The notes under the pieces were generated by a model. That model had not been told where the DNA came from. It worked only from the letters and a program-made list of their open reading frames with translations, and did no database searches. A stretch of DNA of 64,000 nt from Novosphingobium sp. Fuku2-ISO-50. GTDB lineage: Bacteria > Pseudomonadota > Alphaproteobacteria > Sphingomonadales > Sphingomonadaceae. Positions 34,320 to 43,222 of the stretch are shown in pieces (position 1 is the first letter of the stretch; every line of letters starts with the position of its first letter). Position numbers and translations under genes: made by a program. Location of the stretch: assembly GCF_001519055.1 (NCBI RefSeq), contig NZ_KQ954296.1, forward strand, positions 62,001 to 126,000, given 5' to 3'.

Positions 34320-36101
34320 TTACGCGGCGACCATGCTCCACGGCGTCGGGCGCGGGCGTGCCCAAAGATAGCCCTGCCCCTTGCGACAGCCCGCTTCGCG
34401 CAGCATGTCGGCCTGATGCGCGGTTTCGATCCCTTCGGCGATGACCGCGATGTCGAGCAGACCGGCAAGGTGGATCACGCCTTGCAACAGCCGATTTCCG
34501 CGCGGGTCGGTGCCGAGCGCGGCGACGAAACCCTGATCGAGCTTGAGCAGATCGAACGGATAGCGTTGCAGATAGGCCAGCGAGGAATATCCGGTTCCGA
34601 AATCGTCGAGCGCCAGGCGGATGCCGAGCGCGCGAAGCTCCTGCATGTGGCGCTGCGCGCCCTCGACACTGCCGATGGCGGTGCTTTCGGTGATTTCCAG
34701 CACCAGTCGGGCGGGATCGAGCCCGCTGCGTTCAAGCGCGGAGCGCACGAGCGGCACGACATTGCCGTTGGCGATCCATTGCGCCGACAGATTGATCGAA
34801 AAGCTTACCGTGTCGGGGGCCCGCACAGCCTCCTGGCAGGCGCGGAACAAGACCCACGCATCGAGCCGACCGGACAAGCCGCACGCCTCGGCAAGGGGCA
34901 CGAAATTGTTTGGCGCGATCACCCCGAGGCGCGGATGGCGCCAGCGCACCAGCGCCTCGTAGCCAAGGATCGTGGTGGTTTCGAGATCGTGATACGATTG
35001 CCATTCAAGAAACAGTTCATCGCGTTCGATCGCCAGAGCCAGTTCGCCGCCGGGCGCATGATCGGTGTCCAAGGGGGGGCCGACCGTTGCAGTTTCCTCT
35101 TGCGACCCGGCGATCACGACTTGCCCACGCCCGGCCCGCTTGGCGGCCAAAAGCGCGCGATCCGCCGCCCGCATCAGATCGCCCGCCAGGACCGCGTCGC
35201 GCGGGGCTTGGGCACCGCCGATCGAAAGGCCCATGCCGACCGTCTGGTCATGCAGCATGACCGGCAGGGCACAGGCGCGCAGGATGCGCGTGCCGACAAG
35301 TTCGAGCACGGTGCGATTGACCGGATGCGCCAGCAGGATGACGAATTCGTCGCCGCCGATCCGGGCGACCAGATCGCCCTGACGCACCGAAGTCTGCAGC
35401 CGCCGCGCCGTTTCCTTGAGCATGCTGTCGCCGATGTCGTGGCCAAAGGTATCGTTGACCTGTTTGAACTGGTCGAGATCGAGATAGAGCAAGCCGCACC
35501 CTTCGCCCGCGAGCACTTTGCCCATCGCGCGCTCGATCGCCTTTTCGAGGCCGCGCCGGTTGAGCACCCCGGTCAAGGCATCGCAATCGGCCGCTTCGCG
35601 CAGCAAACTGTTGCGGCGATGCAGTTCCATCAGCGAACGGGCGTTTTCGGCAAGACGCTTCAACATCCGCCGATCGGCACTGTCAAAGTGGCGCGGCGCG
35701 CGGTCGATCACGCAAACCGTGCCCAGCGCCGCGCCGTCTTCGGCCAGGATCGGCGCGCCCGCATAAAAGCGGATATGCGGCGCGCCGGTGACCAGCGGAT
35801 TGGCCTGAAACCGGGTATCGAGCGCAGCATCCTCGACCACGGTCACCGTGTCGGGGCGGGCGATCGAATGGGTGCAAAACGCCTGGCTGCGCGGGGTCTG
35901 GCGCACATCGAGCCCCACTTTGGCCTTGAACCACTGGCGATCGGCATCCACGAGCGAAACCAGCGCGATCGGCGTGGCGAAATGCGCGCTGGCAATCTCG
36001 ACCAGATTGTCGAAGCGGCTGTCGTATGCGGTATCGAGAATGCGATAATCATTGAGCGTCGCCAATCGCTCGATCTCGTTGCCGGGAATGGGATACGACA
36101 C
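34320..36101 (-). CDS. GAF-GGDEF-EAL cyclic-di-GMP enzyme
   Basis: A 593-residue cytoplasmic protein with three domains: GAF (about 10-160), GGDEF (about 165-330) and EAL (about 350-590). The GGDEF motif is intact at 249-253 and is preceded by an RxxD inhibitory site (240-243), so cyclase activity is plausible. The EAL domain keeps EAL at 382-384, NLSAQW, LEITES, DDFGTGYSS, the LKLD lysine and IAEGIE, so phosphodiesterase activity is also plausible. I chose the GTG at 36101, right behind AGGAGAAGG. It may tune c-di-GMP for the PilZ-controlled cellulose synthase, but no linkage shows this. Confidence 0.9.
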   Translation of the reverse strand: MSYPIPGNEIERLATLNDYRILDTAYDSRFDNLVEIASAHFATPIALVSLVDADRQWFKAKVGLDVRQTPRSQAFCTHSIARPDTVTVVEDAALDTRFQANPLVTGAPHIRFYAGAPILAEDGAALGTVCVIDRAPRHFDSADRRMLKRLAENARSLMELHRRNSLLREAADCDALTGVLNRRGLEKAIERAMGKVLAGEGCGLLYLDLDQFKQVNDTFGHDIGDSMLKETARRLQTSVRQGDLVARIGGDEFVILLAHPVNRTVLELVGTRILRACALPVMLHDQTVGMGLSIGGAQAPRDAVLAGDLMRAADRALLAAKRAGRGQVVIAGSQEETATVGPPLDTDHAPGGELALAIERDELFLEWQSYHDLETTTILGYEALVRWRHPRLGVIAPNNFVPLAEACGLSGRLDAWVLFRACQEAVRAPDTVSFSINLSAQWIANGNVVPLVRSALERSGLDPARLVLEITESTAIGSVEGAQRHMQELRALGIRLALDDFGTGYSSLAYLQRYPFDLLKLDQGFVAALGTDPRGNRLLQGVIHLAGLLDIAVIAEGIETAHQADMLREAGCRKGQGYLWARPRPTPWSMVAA

Positions 36102-36380
36102 GACCCTTCTCCTTGTGTGCAACGGCAGCACCGGTCGCGCGCGTCATCCCGGCGACGCCGCGTCTGGCGGATATTGCCGGATGCGCTGGTTTACACGTGT
36201 TAACGACCCGGAACGGAAACGGCTTTACCCCCGATGGTCGGCATGGAAAGTCCAAATGCCTGACCACAAACGGCAAACCAGCCCATGCCGAACCGGCACG
36301 GGATGCCACAGCGCTCCGAGCGAAGTGTTACGGAAGGTGGTTAATCGCGAAATTGGTACGTAACGCCGTCGCGCCGGGTC
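36102..36380. other. Intergenic region upstream of the GGDEF-EAL gene
   Basis: This 279-bp stretch lies between the ast operon and the GGDEF-EAL gene, both leftward. It contains a near-palindrome GTTTACACGTGTTAAC at 36189-36204, about 88 bases before the GTG start, which could be an operator. I see no convincing gene or terminator in the remainder. Confidence 0.4.
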
Positions 36381-37790
36381 TCAGGACAATCCGGGCACCG
36401 CCACGGGGGTCAATTCCGGCGCTTCGAAGCTGGCAACCGGATAGGCGCAATAGTCCGCAGCATAATAGGCGCTGGGCCGGTGATTGCCCGATTCCCCAAG
36501 CCCGCCAAACGGCGCGGAAGAGGCGGCGCCGGTGGTCGGGCGGTTCCAGTTGACCACGCCCGCGCGGATTTCGCTGACAAAGCGGCCCCACAGCGCCGGA
36601 TCGGCAGCGAGCAGCCCGGCGCTGAGGCCGAACGCGGTGGCATTGGCGGCGGCGATCGCGGCGGAAAAATCGGGCACGCGCACGATCTTGAGCACCGGGG
36701 CAAAGATTTCCGCATCGGGCACGGCGACACCTGTCGCATCGAGCATAACCGGGCCAAAGAACGCCTCGCCTCGCCCCTCTGCGCGGTTGCGATCGAGCAG
36801 GACGCGGCATCCCGCAGCAATCAGGCCGTCGAGCGCAGCACGGGCGGCCCGCGCAGCCTGCGGCGCAATCAACGGGCCCATGAACGCATCATCGTCGCCC
36901 GCACCGATCGGCAGGCGCGCGGCGAGATCGATCAGCGCCGCAACCAGCGCATCGCCCGCTTCGCCTTCGGGCACGATCAGGCGGCGCGCACAGGAACAGC
37001 GCTGGCCGGTGGTGATGAACGCGGAATGGACCACGAGATTGGCGAGGATCGCCGGATCAGTCGTTTGATCCCACACCACCAGCGGGTTGTTGCCGCCCAG
37101 TTCGAGCGCAAGGATCACCCCCGGCCGATCGATGAAGGCGCGGCGGAAATGGCGCCCGGCCGTGGCCGAGCCGGTAAACAGCAGCCCGTCGATATCCTGT
37201 TCGAGCAGGGCCGCGCCGGTGTCGCGCCCGCCCTGCACCACTTGCAGCACATCGTCGGCAAGCCCCGCCGCATGCCAGGCATCGACCAGCGCCGCGCCGA
37301 CCGCCGGGGTCAGTTCCGACGGCTTGAACACCACGGCGTTGCCCGCGATCAGCGCGGGGACGATATGGCCATTGGGCAAGTGGCCGGGGAAATTGTAGGG
37401 CCCGAGCACCGCCATGACTCCGTGCGGATGGTGGCGCAGCACGGCGCGGCCAAAGGGCTGCGCGCTGTCGCTCGTTCCGGCGCGTTCGGCCTGGGCGCGG
37501 ATCGAAATATCCACTTTGCCGATCATCGCGGCGACTTCGGTGCGCGCTTCCCACACCAGCTTGCCGGTTTCGCGCGCGATCAGCCGGGCGAGATCTTCGC
37601 GCCGCACGTCGAGCACAGCGGCATAGGCGCGGGCCAGCGCCACGCGCTCGGCAAGCGGGCGGCGCGCCCAGCCCGGCGCGGCGGCGCGCGCACGCGCCAC
37701 GGCCTCGGCACAAGCCGCCGCATCGGCGACGGCGCCCTGCCAGACGAGATCACCCGTTGCCGGATCGAACGATTGCAGCAGTTCAGCCAT
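36381..37790 (-). CDS. astD: N-succinylglutamate 5-semialdehyde dehydrogenase
   Basis: A 469-residue NAD-dependent aldehyde dehydrogenase of the arginine succinyltransferase (AST) pathway. Key features are the FTGSATAGRHFRR cofactor region, LELGGNNPLVVWD with the general base Glu, and the catalytic Cys in TTGQRCSCARRL, an AstD-specific setting. The ATG at 37790 overlaps the astA stop (TGATG). It converts succinylglutamate semialdehyde to succinylglutamate. No astE follows in this window. Confidence 0.93.
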   Translation of the reverse strand: MAELLQSFDPATGDLVWQGAVADAAACAEAVARARAAAPGWARRPLAERVALARAYAAVLDVRREDLARLIARETGKLVWEARTEVAAMIGKVDISIRAQAERAGTSDSAQPFGRAVLRHHPHGVMAVLGPYNFPGHLPNGHIVPALIAGNAVVFKPSELTPAVGAALVDAWHAAGLADDVLQVVQGGRDTGAALLEQDIDGLLFTGSATAGRHFRRAFIDRPGVILALELGGNNPLVVWDQTTDPAILANLVVHSAFITTGQRCSCARRLIVPEGEAGDALVAALIDLAARLPIGAGDDDAFMGPLIAPQAARAARAALDGLIAAGCRVLLDRNRAEGRGEAFFGPVMLDATGVAVPDAEIFAPVLKIVRVPDFSAAIAAANATAFGLSAGLLAADPALWGRFVSEIRAGVVNWNRPTTGAASSAPFGGLGESGNHRPSAYYAADYCAYPVASFEAPELTPVAVPGLS

Positions 37791-38815
37791 CAGCACACCA
37801 TAACCCTGTCGCCGGAAATCACGCCCAGCCCCGCAGCGACAGCGGGGGGCAGCATCACGTCATCTTCGCCCACCACGGCGGCTCCGCGCAAGGCCCGGAA
37901 TGTCGCAAGATCGGGCACGGCAAGCAAGCAGTCGGTTGCCGCATCGGCCAGTAAACCGTCAATCGGCACCCCGTCGATCACTCGCACGGTTCGCAAGCGG
38001 GCGCCGCGCACGGTGGCAATCGCATCGCGCGGGGCAAACATCGTCGGCCCGCCGTCAAAGATGTCGATCAGCCCCGATCGCGCAAAACCTTCGCTTTCGA
38101 GCATGTGCCGCGCGGCTTCGCCATGGCGGTGCACCTTGCCGATCGCCGCTTGCGCCTCGTCCGGCACGAGTTCGAGATAGATCGGGTGACGCGGGGCAAG
38201 GTCGGCGATGAATTGCCCGTCGGTGGTGGTAATCATCTGATCGGCCTGTTCGAACGGCAGGCGAAAGAATTTGGCCGAGATTCCTTCCCAGAACGGGCTG
38301 ACATCGCGTTCGTCGAACCACCCGCGCAATTCGGCCATGACGGTTTGCGCAAAACGATCGCGCGCAGCGGCAATCAGCATGTAGCGCGACCGCGCGAGCA
38401 GCGCCCCCGTCCCCGCCTGACGCTTGCCCGGACGCAGGAACAACGAGCCGACTTCGGAATGGCCGCTGCATTCGTTGACCAGCACCAGCGCCTGATGATC
38501 AAAGCGCGTGGCCGTGGCCGAACTGAACTGCGTAAACGTCACCACGCGAAACGAGAAGTGCGGGCGTTGCAGCCCGACCGCGCCCTTGACCGCCGCAACG
38601 CCTTCGATCCGCCCGGTTTCGCCGTCTTCGAGCATCAGCACATACCAGGCCTCGCTCGCGGGCACGGCACCGGCAAAGCTCGCCTCGCTCAGCGCCAGCC
38701 GAGAGGCCAGCGTGTCGCGGTTTTCGGGCAGGCTGGTAAAGCCCTTGCCCGACAAGTACGCCAGTTCGAGCAGCGCGTCGGTATCCGCCGGGCCGCCCGG
38801 CCGAACCACCAGCAT
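37790..38815 (-). CDS. astA: Arginine N-succinyltransferase
   Basis: A 341-residue AstA-type acyltransferase starting MLVVRPGGPADTDALLELAYLSGKGFTSLPENR. The conserved blocks GSLFLRPGKRQAGTGALLARSRYMLIAA and the C-terminal FDGGPTMFAPRDAI segment are present. It transfers succinyl from succinyl-CoA to arginine, the first step of AST arginine breakdown. It sits between astC (6-base gap) and astD (overlap), so one operon is clear. A single alpha subunit is seen. Confidence 0.93.
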   Translation of the reverse strand: MLVVRPGGPADTDALLELAYLSGKGFTSLPENRDTLASRLALSEASFAGAVPASEAWYVLMLEDGETGRIEGVAAVKGAVGLQRPHFSFRVVTFTQFSSATATRFDHQALVLVNECSGHSEVGSLFLRPGKRQAGTGALLARSRYMLIAAARDRFAQTVMAELRGWFDERDVSPFWEGISAKFFRLPFEQADQMITTTDGQFIADLAPRHPIYLELVPDEAQAAIGKVHRHGEAARHMLESEGFARSGLIDIFDGGPTMFAPRDAIATVRGARLRTVRVIDGVPIDGLLADAATDCLLAVPDLATFRALRGAAVVGEDDVMLPPAVAAGLGVISGDRVMVC

Positions 38816-38821
38816 CCGCGT

Positions 38822-40018
38822 TCAGGCCGCCTGCGCCAGCGCGCGCCGCGTCGCGGCAAAGGCCGTGGCCAGCCGGTCGAGTGCGGTATCGACTTCCCTC
38901 GCCGTGATGATCAACGGCGGCAGAAGGCGAATGCAATTGTCACCGCCGCCCGCAACGAGCAGGCCGTGATCGCGCGCCGTCGCCATCATCTCGCGGTTGT
39001 TGGTGTGCAGCTTGACGCCGATCAGCAGCCCCTTGCCGCGCACGTCGACCGCGATGTCGCCATACGCGGCGGCCAGCTTGGTCAGGCCGGAGGTCAACCG
39101 TTCGCCCATCGCCTGCGCGTGGGCCAGCAGCGCCGGATCGGCGAGCAGGTCGAACGCGGCATTGCCGACCGCCATCGCCAGCGGATTGCCGCCAAAGGTC
39201 GTGCCGTGCGCGCCGACAGTCATGCCCGCCGCCGCCTCGCGCGTGGCAAGGCAGGCCCCCATCGGAAAGCCGCCGCCCATCGCCTTGGCAATCGCCATGA
39301 TGTCAGGCTCTGACCCCGGCGCCCACTGATGCGCAAACAGGCGCCCGGTGCGGCCCATGCCGCATTGCACTTCGTCATGAATGACCAGCACGCCCGCTGC
39401 CCGGGCCATGGCTTTCAGCCGGCACAGCCATTCGGGCGAAAGCGCCCGCGCGCCGCCCTCGCCCTGCACCGGCTCGACCAGCACAGCCGCCGTGGTCGGC
39501 GCGGCGAGCGCGACGGCAAGCGCGGCGTCATCATCAAGGCCGAGTTGCACATAGCCGGGCAGGCGCGGACCGAAACCGTCAAGATAGGCGGGATTGCCCG
39601 AAGCATTGACCGCCGCATACGTCCGGCCATGGAACGAGCCTGCAAACCCGATCACGTCGATGCGTTCGGGGCTGCCCTTGGCCGCGTGGTACTTGCGCGC
39701 GGTCTTGATCGCCGCCTCGATCGCTTCGGTGCCCGAATTGGCGAAAAACACCACATCGGCAAACGACGCGCCGGTCAGCTTTTCGGCGAGCTCTTCCTGC
39801 CCCGGAATGCGGAAGATATTGGACACGTGCCACAGCTTTTCGGCCTGATTCTGCAACGCGGCGACCAGTTTCGGGTGACAATGGCCAAGCGCATTGGTGG
39901 CGATCCCGCTGACGCAATCGAGATAGCTGCGCCCGTCGCGCGCATGAAGCCAGACGCCCTCGCCCCGATCCACTTCGAGCGGCGCCCGGTTGTAGACGCC
40001 CATCAATGCTTCGCTCAT
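38822..40018 (-). CDS. astC: Acetylornithine/succinylornithine aminotransferase
   Basis: A 398-residue PLP-dependent class III aminotransferase of the ArgD/AstC group. The FANSGTEAIEAAIKTARKYH region, VIHDEVQCGMGRTGRLFA, the PLP lysine in IMAIAKAMGGGFPMGA and the THGTTFGGNPLA-like HGTTFGGNPLAMAV motif are visible. The operon with astA and astD favours AstC, which transaminates succinylornithine; it may double as ArgD. It is divergent from a LysR gene with a palindromic site between. Confidence 0.9.
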   Translation of the reverse strand: MSEALMGVYNRAPLEVDRGEGVWLHARDGRSYLDCVSGIATNALGHCHPKLVAALQNQAEKLWHVSNIFRIPGQEELAEKLTGASFADVVFFANSGTEAIEAAIKTARKYHAAKGSPERIDVIGFAGSFHGRTYAAVNASGNPAYLDGFGPRLPGYVQLGLDDDAALAVALAAPTTAAVLVEPVQGEGGARALSPEWLCRLKAMARAAGVLVIHDEVQCGMGRTGRLFAHQWAPGSEPDIMAIAKAMGGGFPMGACLATREAAAGMTVGAHGTTFGGNPLAMAVGNAAFDLLADPALLAHAQAMGERLTSGLTKLAAAYGDIAVDVRGKGLLIGVKLHTNNREMMATARDHGLLVAGGGDNCIRLLPPLIITAREVDTALDRLATAFAATRRALAQAA

Positions 40019-40082
40019 CGCTGCCTCCGCCAGTTATCTGTTGCAAATATCGCATGGCAGGATCAATTCAAAACAAGGAATG

Positions 40083-40111
40083 CGCATCGATTGATGCGTT
40101 GAATGCATCAA
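40083..40111. promoter_or_regulatory. LysR-box-like palindromes between astC and lysR
   Basis: Two overlapping inverted repeats: CGCATC-GATT-GATGCG (40083-40098) and TTGATGC-N7-GCATCAA (40091-40111). The second fits the T-N11-A layout of LysR sites. It lies directly upstream of the lysR ATG (40120) and about 75 bases from the astC start, suiting autoregulation and control of ast. Confidence 0.6.
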
Positions 40112-40119
40112 GGAGCCTT

Positions 40120-41037
40120 ATGAGCGACCGCACGCTGCTGCCGCCGATGGGCGCGATCCATGCTTTTGTCGAAGCCGCCGCGACCGAAAACTTTTCCGCC
40201 GCCGGCGCGCGGCTGGGGCTCAGTCAGAGCGCGATCAGCCGCCAGATCGCCGTGATCGAGGCGATGGCGGGCACGGCGCTGTTTGAACGGCGCGGACGGC
40301 GGGTGGTGCTCAATGCCGCCGGGCGGCGCGTCCATGCCGCGCTGCTTCCCGCGCTCGATCAGATCGCCGGGGCAATGCGCGCGGTGCGGGCGCAGGACAG
40401 CGAATTGACCGTGGCGACGCTGCCCGGGTTCGGCATGCGCTGGCTGGCGCCGCGCCTGCCGCAATTGAGCGCGCGGCATCCCGACCTGATCGTCAATCTG
40501 ACCGTGCGGATCGATCCGTTCGACCTCGCTCGCGAAGGGTTTGATGCCGCGATCCATTTCGGCGCGCCCGACTGGCCCGATGCCGAGCACCATTTCCTGT
40601 TTGAAGAAGACCAGATCGCGGTTGCCGCGCCCGGATGGGTGCAAGCACACGGAATTGCACGCCCCGCAGACGTGATCCATGCCCCGCTGTTGTTCCAGAG
40701 CCTGCGGCCGGGCGCCTGGAACGACTGGCTGGCAAGCCAGGGGATCGACGCCCCGCCGTTGACCGGCGCGCGCTTCGATCATTTCCTGATGGCGGCGCAG
40801 GCGGCGGCAGCGGGCGCCGGGCTGGCGATCATCCCGCGCTTTCTGATCGAGCCGGAGCTGGCCTCGGGCATGCTGGTCGAGCCATTTGCGCACCGGCTGA
40901 AAAGCAAGTCGGCCTATTACCTCGTCCACGCGCGCGGCCCGGTCTCGCCCGCGCTGGCGCGGTTTCGCGACTGGCTGACCGATCAGGACGCGGCTTCAGC
41001 GCAGATCCAGTCGCGAAAGGCGACCAGCGGCGGATAA
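40120..41037 (+). CDS. LysR-family regulator divergent from ast operon
   Basis: A 305-residue LysR regulator. The N-terminal winged helix is AIHAFVEAAATENFSAAGARLGLSQSAISRQIAVIEAMAGTALFERRGRRVVLNAAGRR, and the C-terminal domain has the GcvA-like LTVRIDPFDLAREGFDAAIHFG and GLAIIPRFLIEPELASGMLV motifs. ATG 40120 follows AGGAG. Divergent position suggests it governs astCAD. Its 3' end overlaps the next, oppositely oriented LysR gene by 55 bases. Confidence 0.9.
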   Translation: MSDRTLLPPMGAIHAFVEAAATENFSAAGARLGLSQSAISRQIAVIEAMAGTALFERRGRRVVLNAAGRRVHAALLPALDQIAGAMRAVRAQDSELTVATLPGFGMRWLAPRLPQLSARHPDLIVNLTVRIDPFDLAREGFDAAIHFGAPDWPDAEHHFLFEEDQIAVAAPGWVQAHGIARPADVIHAPLLFQSLRPGAWNDWLASQGIDAPPLTGARFDHFLMAAQAAAAGAGLAIIPRFLIEPELASGMLVEPFAHRLKSKSAYYLVHARGPVSPALARFRDWLTDQDAASAQIQSRKATSGG

Positions 41038-41930
41038 TCACGACGATGGGCGGGAAACGCCAGCCAATAGCGATCGGCGCTGTCGACCGGCGCGAGCCCG
41101 CCGGGGACGACCAATGCGCCCGAGGCCAGCTCATGATCGATCAGGAACGTCGGCATCAGCGCGACACCGAGCCCGGCGATGGCGACTTCGGCAGCGGTGG
41201 CGAACTGGTCGATCATCAGCGCAGGCGCCGGTGCGGCAAGCCCTGCCCCGGCGAACCAGCCCGCCCAGGCCGCTGCGCGCGAGGACAGCCCGATCAACGG
41301 CGCGCGGGCCAACCGGGTCAGCGCTTCGTCACGCGCGAGCGGCCGGTCGAGCCCCATCCGCGCGGCCAGCCCCGGCGCCATGACCGGTATGACTTGTTCA
41401 TGCATCAACGGCACGAATTCTGCCCCCGGCCAGTCGGGGGCGCCGAAATGGATCGCGAGATCGAGCGGATCGCGCGCGAAGTCGAACGGGGCCAACCGCG
41501 TGGCAAGGTGCAGCGTGATCCCCGGATGCGCTTCGCCAAATCCGGCGAGGCGTGGGGCGAGCCAGCGGGTCGCGAATGTCGGCAGCACCGCCAGCGTCAG
41601 GACACCGCCCGACGGATTGAACCGGCAGGCGAGCGTTGCAGTGGTCAGGATGGCGAGCGCGCGGCGCACTTCGCCCAGATAGCTGCGCCCGGCGGGTGTC
41701 AGAGCGAGGCTTTGCCGTTCGCGGTGAAACAGGGCGCGCCCGATCTGGTCTTCGAGCGCGCGGACCTGGCGGCTGACCGCGCTTTGCGTCAGGGCAAGCT
41801 CGCGCGCGGCGGCGGTGACGCTGCCGAGGCGGGCCACGACGTCGAAGGCGAGCAGCAACGCGGTCGGCGGCAGATGACGCCGCGCAAGCGGGATGTCATT
41901 CCCGTTTGGAATAGGTTCAGTCGGAAACAT
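40983..41930 (-). CDS. LysR-family regulator (GcvA-like) beside hglS
   Basis: A 315-residue LysR regulator clearly paralogous to the preceding one: PPTALLLAFDVVARLGSVTAAARELALTQSAVSRQVRALEDQIGRALFHRER, then the IAIHFGAPDWPGAE-type and GVALMPTFLIDHELASGALVVP segments. It runs tail to tail into the other LysR gene (55-bp overlap) and is divergent from hglS, which it probably controls. The first in-frame ATG is used; GAGG lies upstream. Confidence 0.9.
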   Translation of the reverse strand: MFPTEPIPNGNDIPLARRHLPPTALLLAFDVVARLGSVTAAARELALTQSAVSRQVRALEDQIGRALFHRERQSLALTPAGRSYLGEVRRALAILTTATLACRFNPSGGVLTLAVLPTFATRWLAPRLAGFGEAHPGITLHLATRLAPFDFARDPLDLAIHFGAPDWPGAEFVPLMHEQVIPVMAPGLAARMGLDRPLARDEALTRLARAPLIGLSSRAAAWAGWFAGAGLAAPAPALMIDQFATAAEVAIAGLGVALMPTFLIDHELASGALVVPGGLAPVDSADRYWLAFPAHRRDYPPLVAFRDWICAEAAS

Positions 41931-42022
41931 CGCTTGCCTCTGGTGTTTGGTCCAGCCAGTTCATGCCTACCGGGTATGCCTTGGCGATCCGGCGTGCAAG
42001 TGCCAGCAAGAAAGCCCCTGCA

Positions 42023-43222
42023 ATGTCTGCTTTTGTCGATGCGGATCAGATCCGTGCCCGTTTCGCCGCCGCGCTGTCGGACATGTATCGCGCCGAAGTG
42101 CCGCTTTATGCCGACTTGCTTGCCATCGTCGGCGACGTGAACGCGCAAGCGGGCGGAACCGACGAAGCGCGGATCGCGATCGAGCGCCATGGCGCGATCC
42201 GGGTCGGCACCGCGCAGGAACTCGCCACGATGGCACGCGCCTTTGCTGTCATGGGGATGGAGCCGGTCGGCTATTACGATCTCGCCCCCGCCGGGGTGCC
42301 GGTGCATTCGACAGCGTTTCGCCCCCTGACCGAGGCGACGCTCGCGGCCAATCCGTTTCGCGTGTTCTGTTCGCTGTTGCGCCACGATCTGATCGGCGAT
42401 GCCGCGTTGCGCGACGAAGTCGCCGCGATCCTCGCGCGGCGGCAGATCTTTGTGCCGCGCGCGCTGGATCTGATCGCCCAGGCGGAGCGCGATGGCGGCC
42501 TGGGCAAAGGTGACGCCGACGCGTTTGTTTCGGCCTTGCTCGAAACCTTTCGCTGGCACAGCGAGGCGACAGTCACAGCCAAGACCTATCAACGACTTGC
42601 CGCGCAGCATCGGCTTATTGCCGACATCGTCGCCTTCAAGGGGCCGCATATCAATCACCTGACCCCGCGCACGCTCGACATCGATGCGGCACAGGCCGCG
42701 ATGCGCGCGCGCGGGATCGATGCCAAGGACACCATCGAGGGGCCCCCGGCGCGCAAAGTGCCGATCCTGCTGCGCCAGACGAGTTTCAAGGCGCTGAACG
42801 AAGCGGTGCGTTTTGCCGATGTCGGCGGCCGACACACCGCGCGCTTTGGCGAAATCGAGCAACGCGGCGCTGCGCTGACTCCCAAGGGCCGCGCGCTCTA
42901 TGACCGGCTGTTGGCGCAAGCGCGGCACGGCGATACGCGGGCCGTGTTTGCCGCCTTTCCCGACGATCTGCCCACGCTGATCCGCGAAGGCCTGATTTAC
43001 GTGCGGCGCGGCGCCGACGGGCTGGAGCCGATCACTTATGAAGATTTCCTGCCCGTCAGCGCGGCGGGGATCTTTCAGTCGAACCTGTCGGGCGAAGCGC
43101 GCCGCGATTATGCCACAGCGTCATCGCAGGCCGCGTTCGAACGCGCGCTGGGCCGCGCGGTGATCGATCCCTTTGCGCTCTATGCCGCCATGGCGATCAT
43201 GCCCGAGCCTGTTACCAACTGA
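42023..43222 (+). CDS. hglS: 2-oxoadipate dioxygenase/decarboxylase (HglS family, DUF1338)
   Basis: A 399-residue member of the HglS/YdcJ (formerly DUF1338) family. Known members are Fe(II) enzymes converting 2-oxoadipate to D-2-hydroxyglutarate in lysine breakdown. Signatures are STAFRPLTEATLAANPFRVFCSLLR, the metal-binding segment FKGPHINHLTPRTLDID, the YVRRGADGLEPITYEDFLPVSAAGIFQSNL block and the N-terminal YADLLAIV. The start at 42023 has only a weak AAGAAAG. It is adjacent to a LysR gene and near ast genes, so the region may handle basic amino acids. It overlaps the convergent gene by 11 bases. Confidence 0.88.
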   Translation: MSAFVDADQIRARFAAALSDMYRAEVPLYADLLAIVGDVNAQAGGTDEARIAIERHGAIRVGTAQELATMARAFAVMGMEPVGYYDLAPAGVPVHSTAFRPLTEATLAANPFRVFCSLLRHDLIGDAALRDEVAAILARRQIFVPRALDLIAQAERDGGLGKGDADAFVSALLETFRWHSEATVTAKTYQRLAAQHRLIADIVAFKGPHINHLTPRTLDIDAAQAAMRARGIDAKDTIEGPPARKVPILLRQTSFKALNEAVRFADVGGRHTARFGEIEQRGAALTPKGRALYDRLLAQARHGDTRAVFAAFPDDLPTLIREGLIYVRRGADGLEPITYEDFLPVSAAGIFQSNLSGEARRDYATASSQAAFERALGRAVIDPFALYAAMAIMPEPVTN

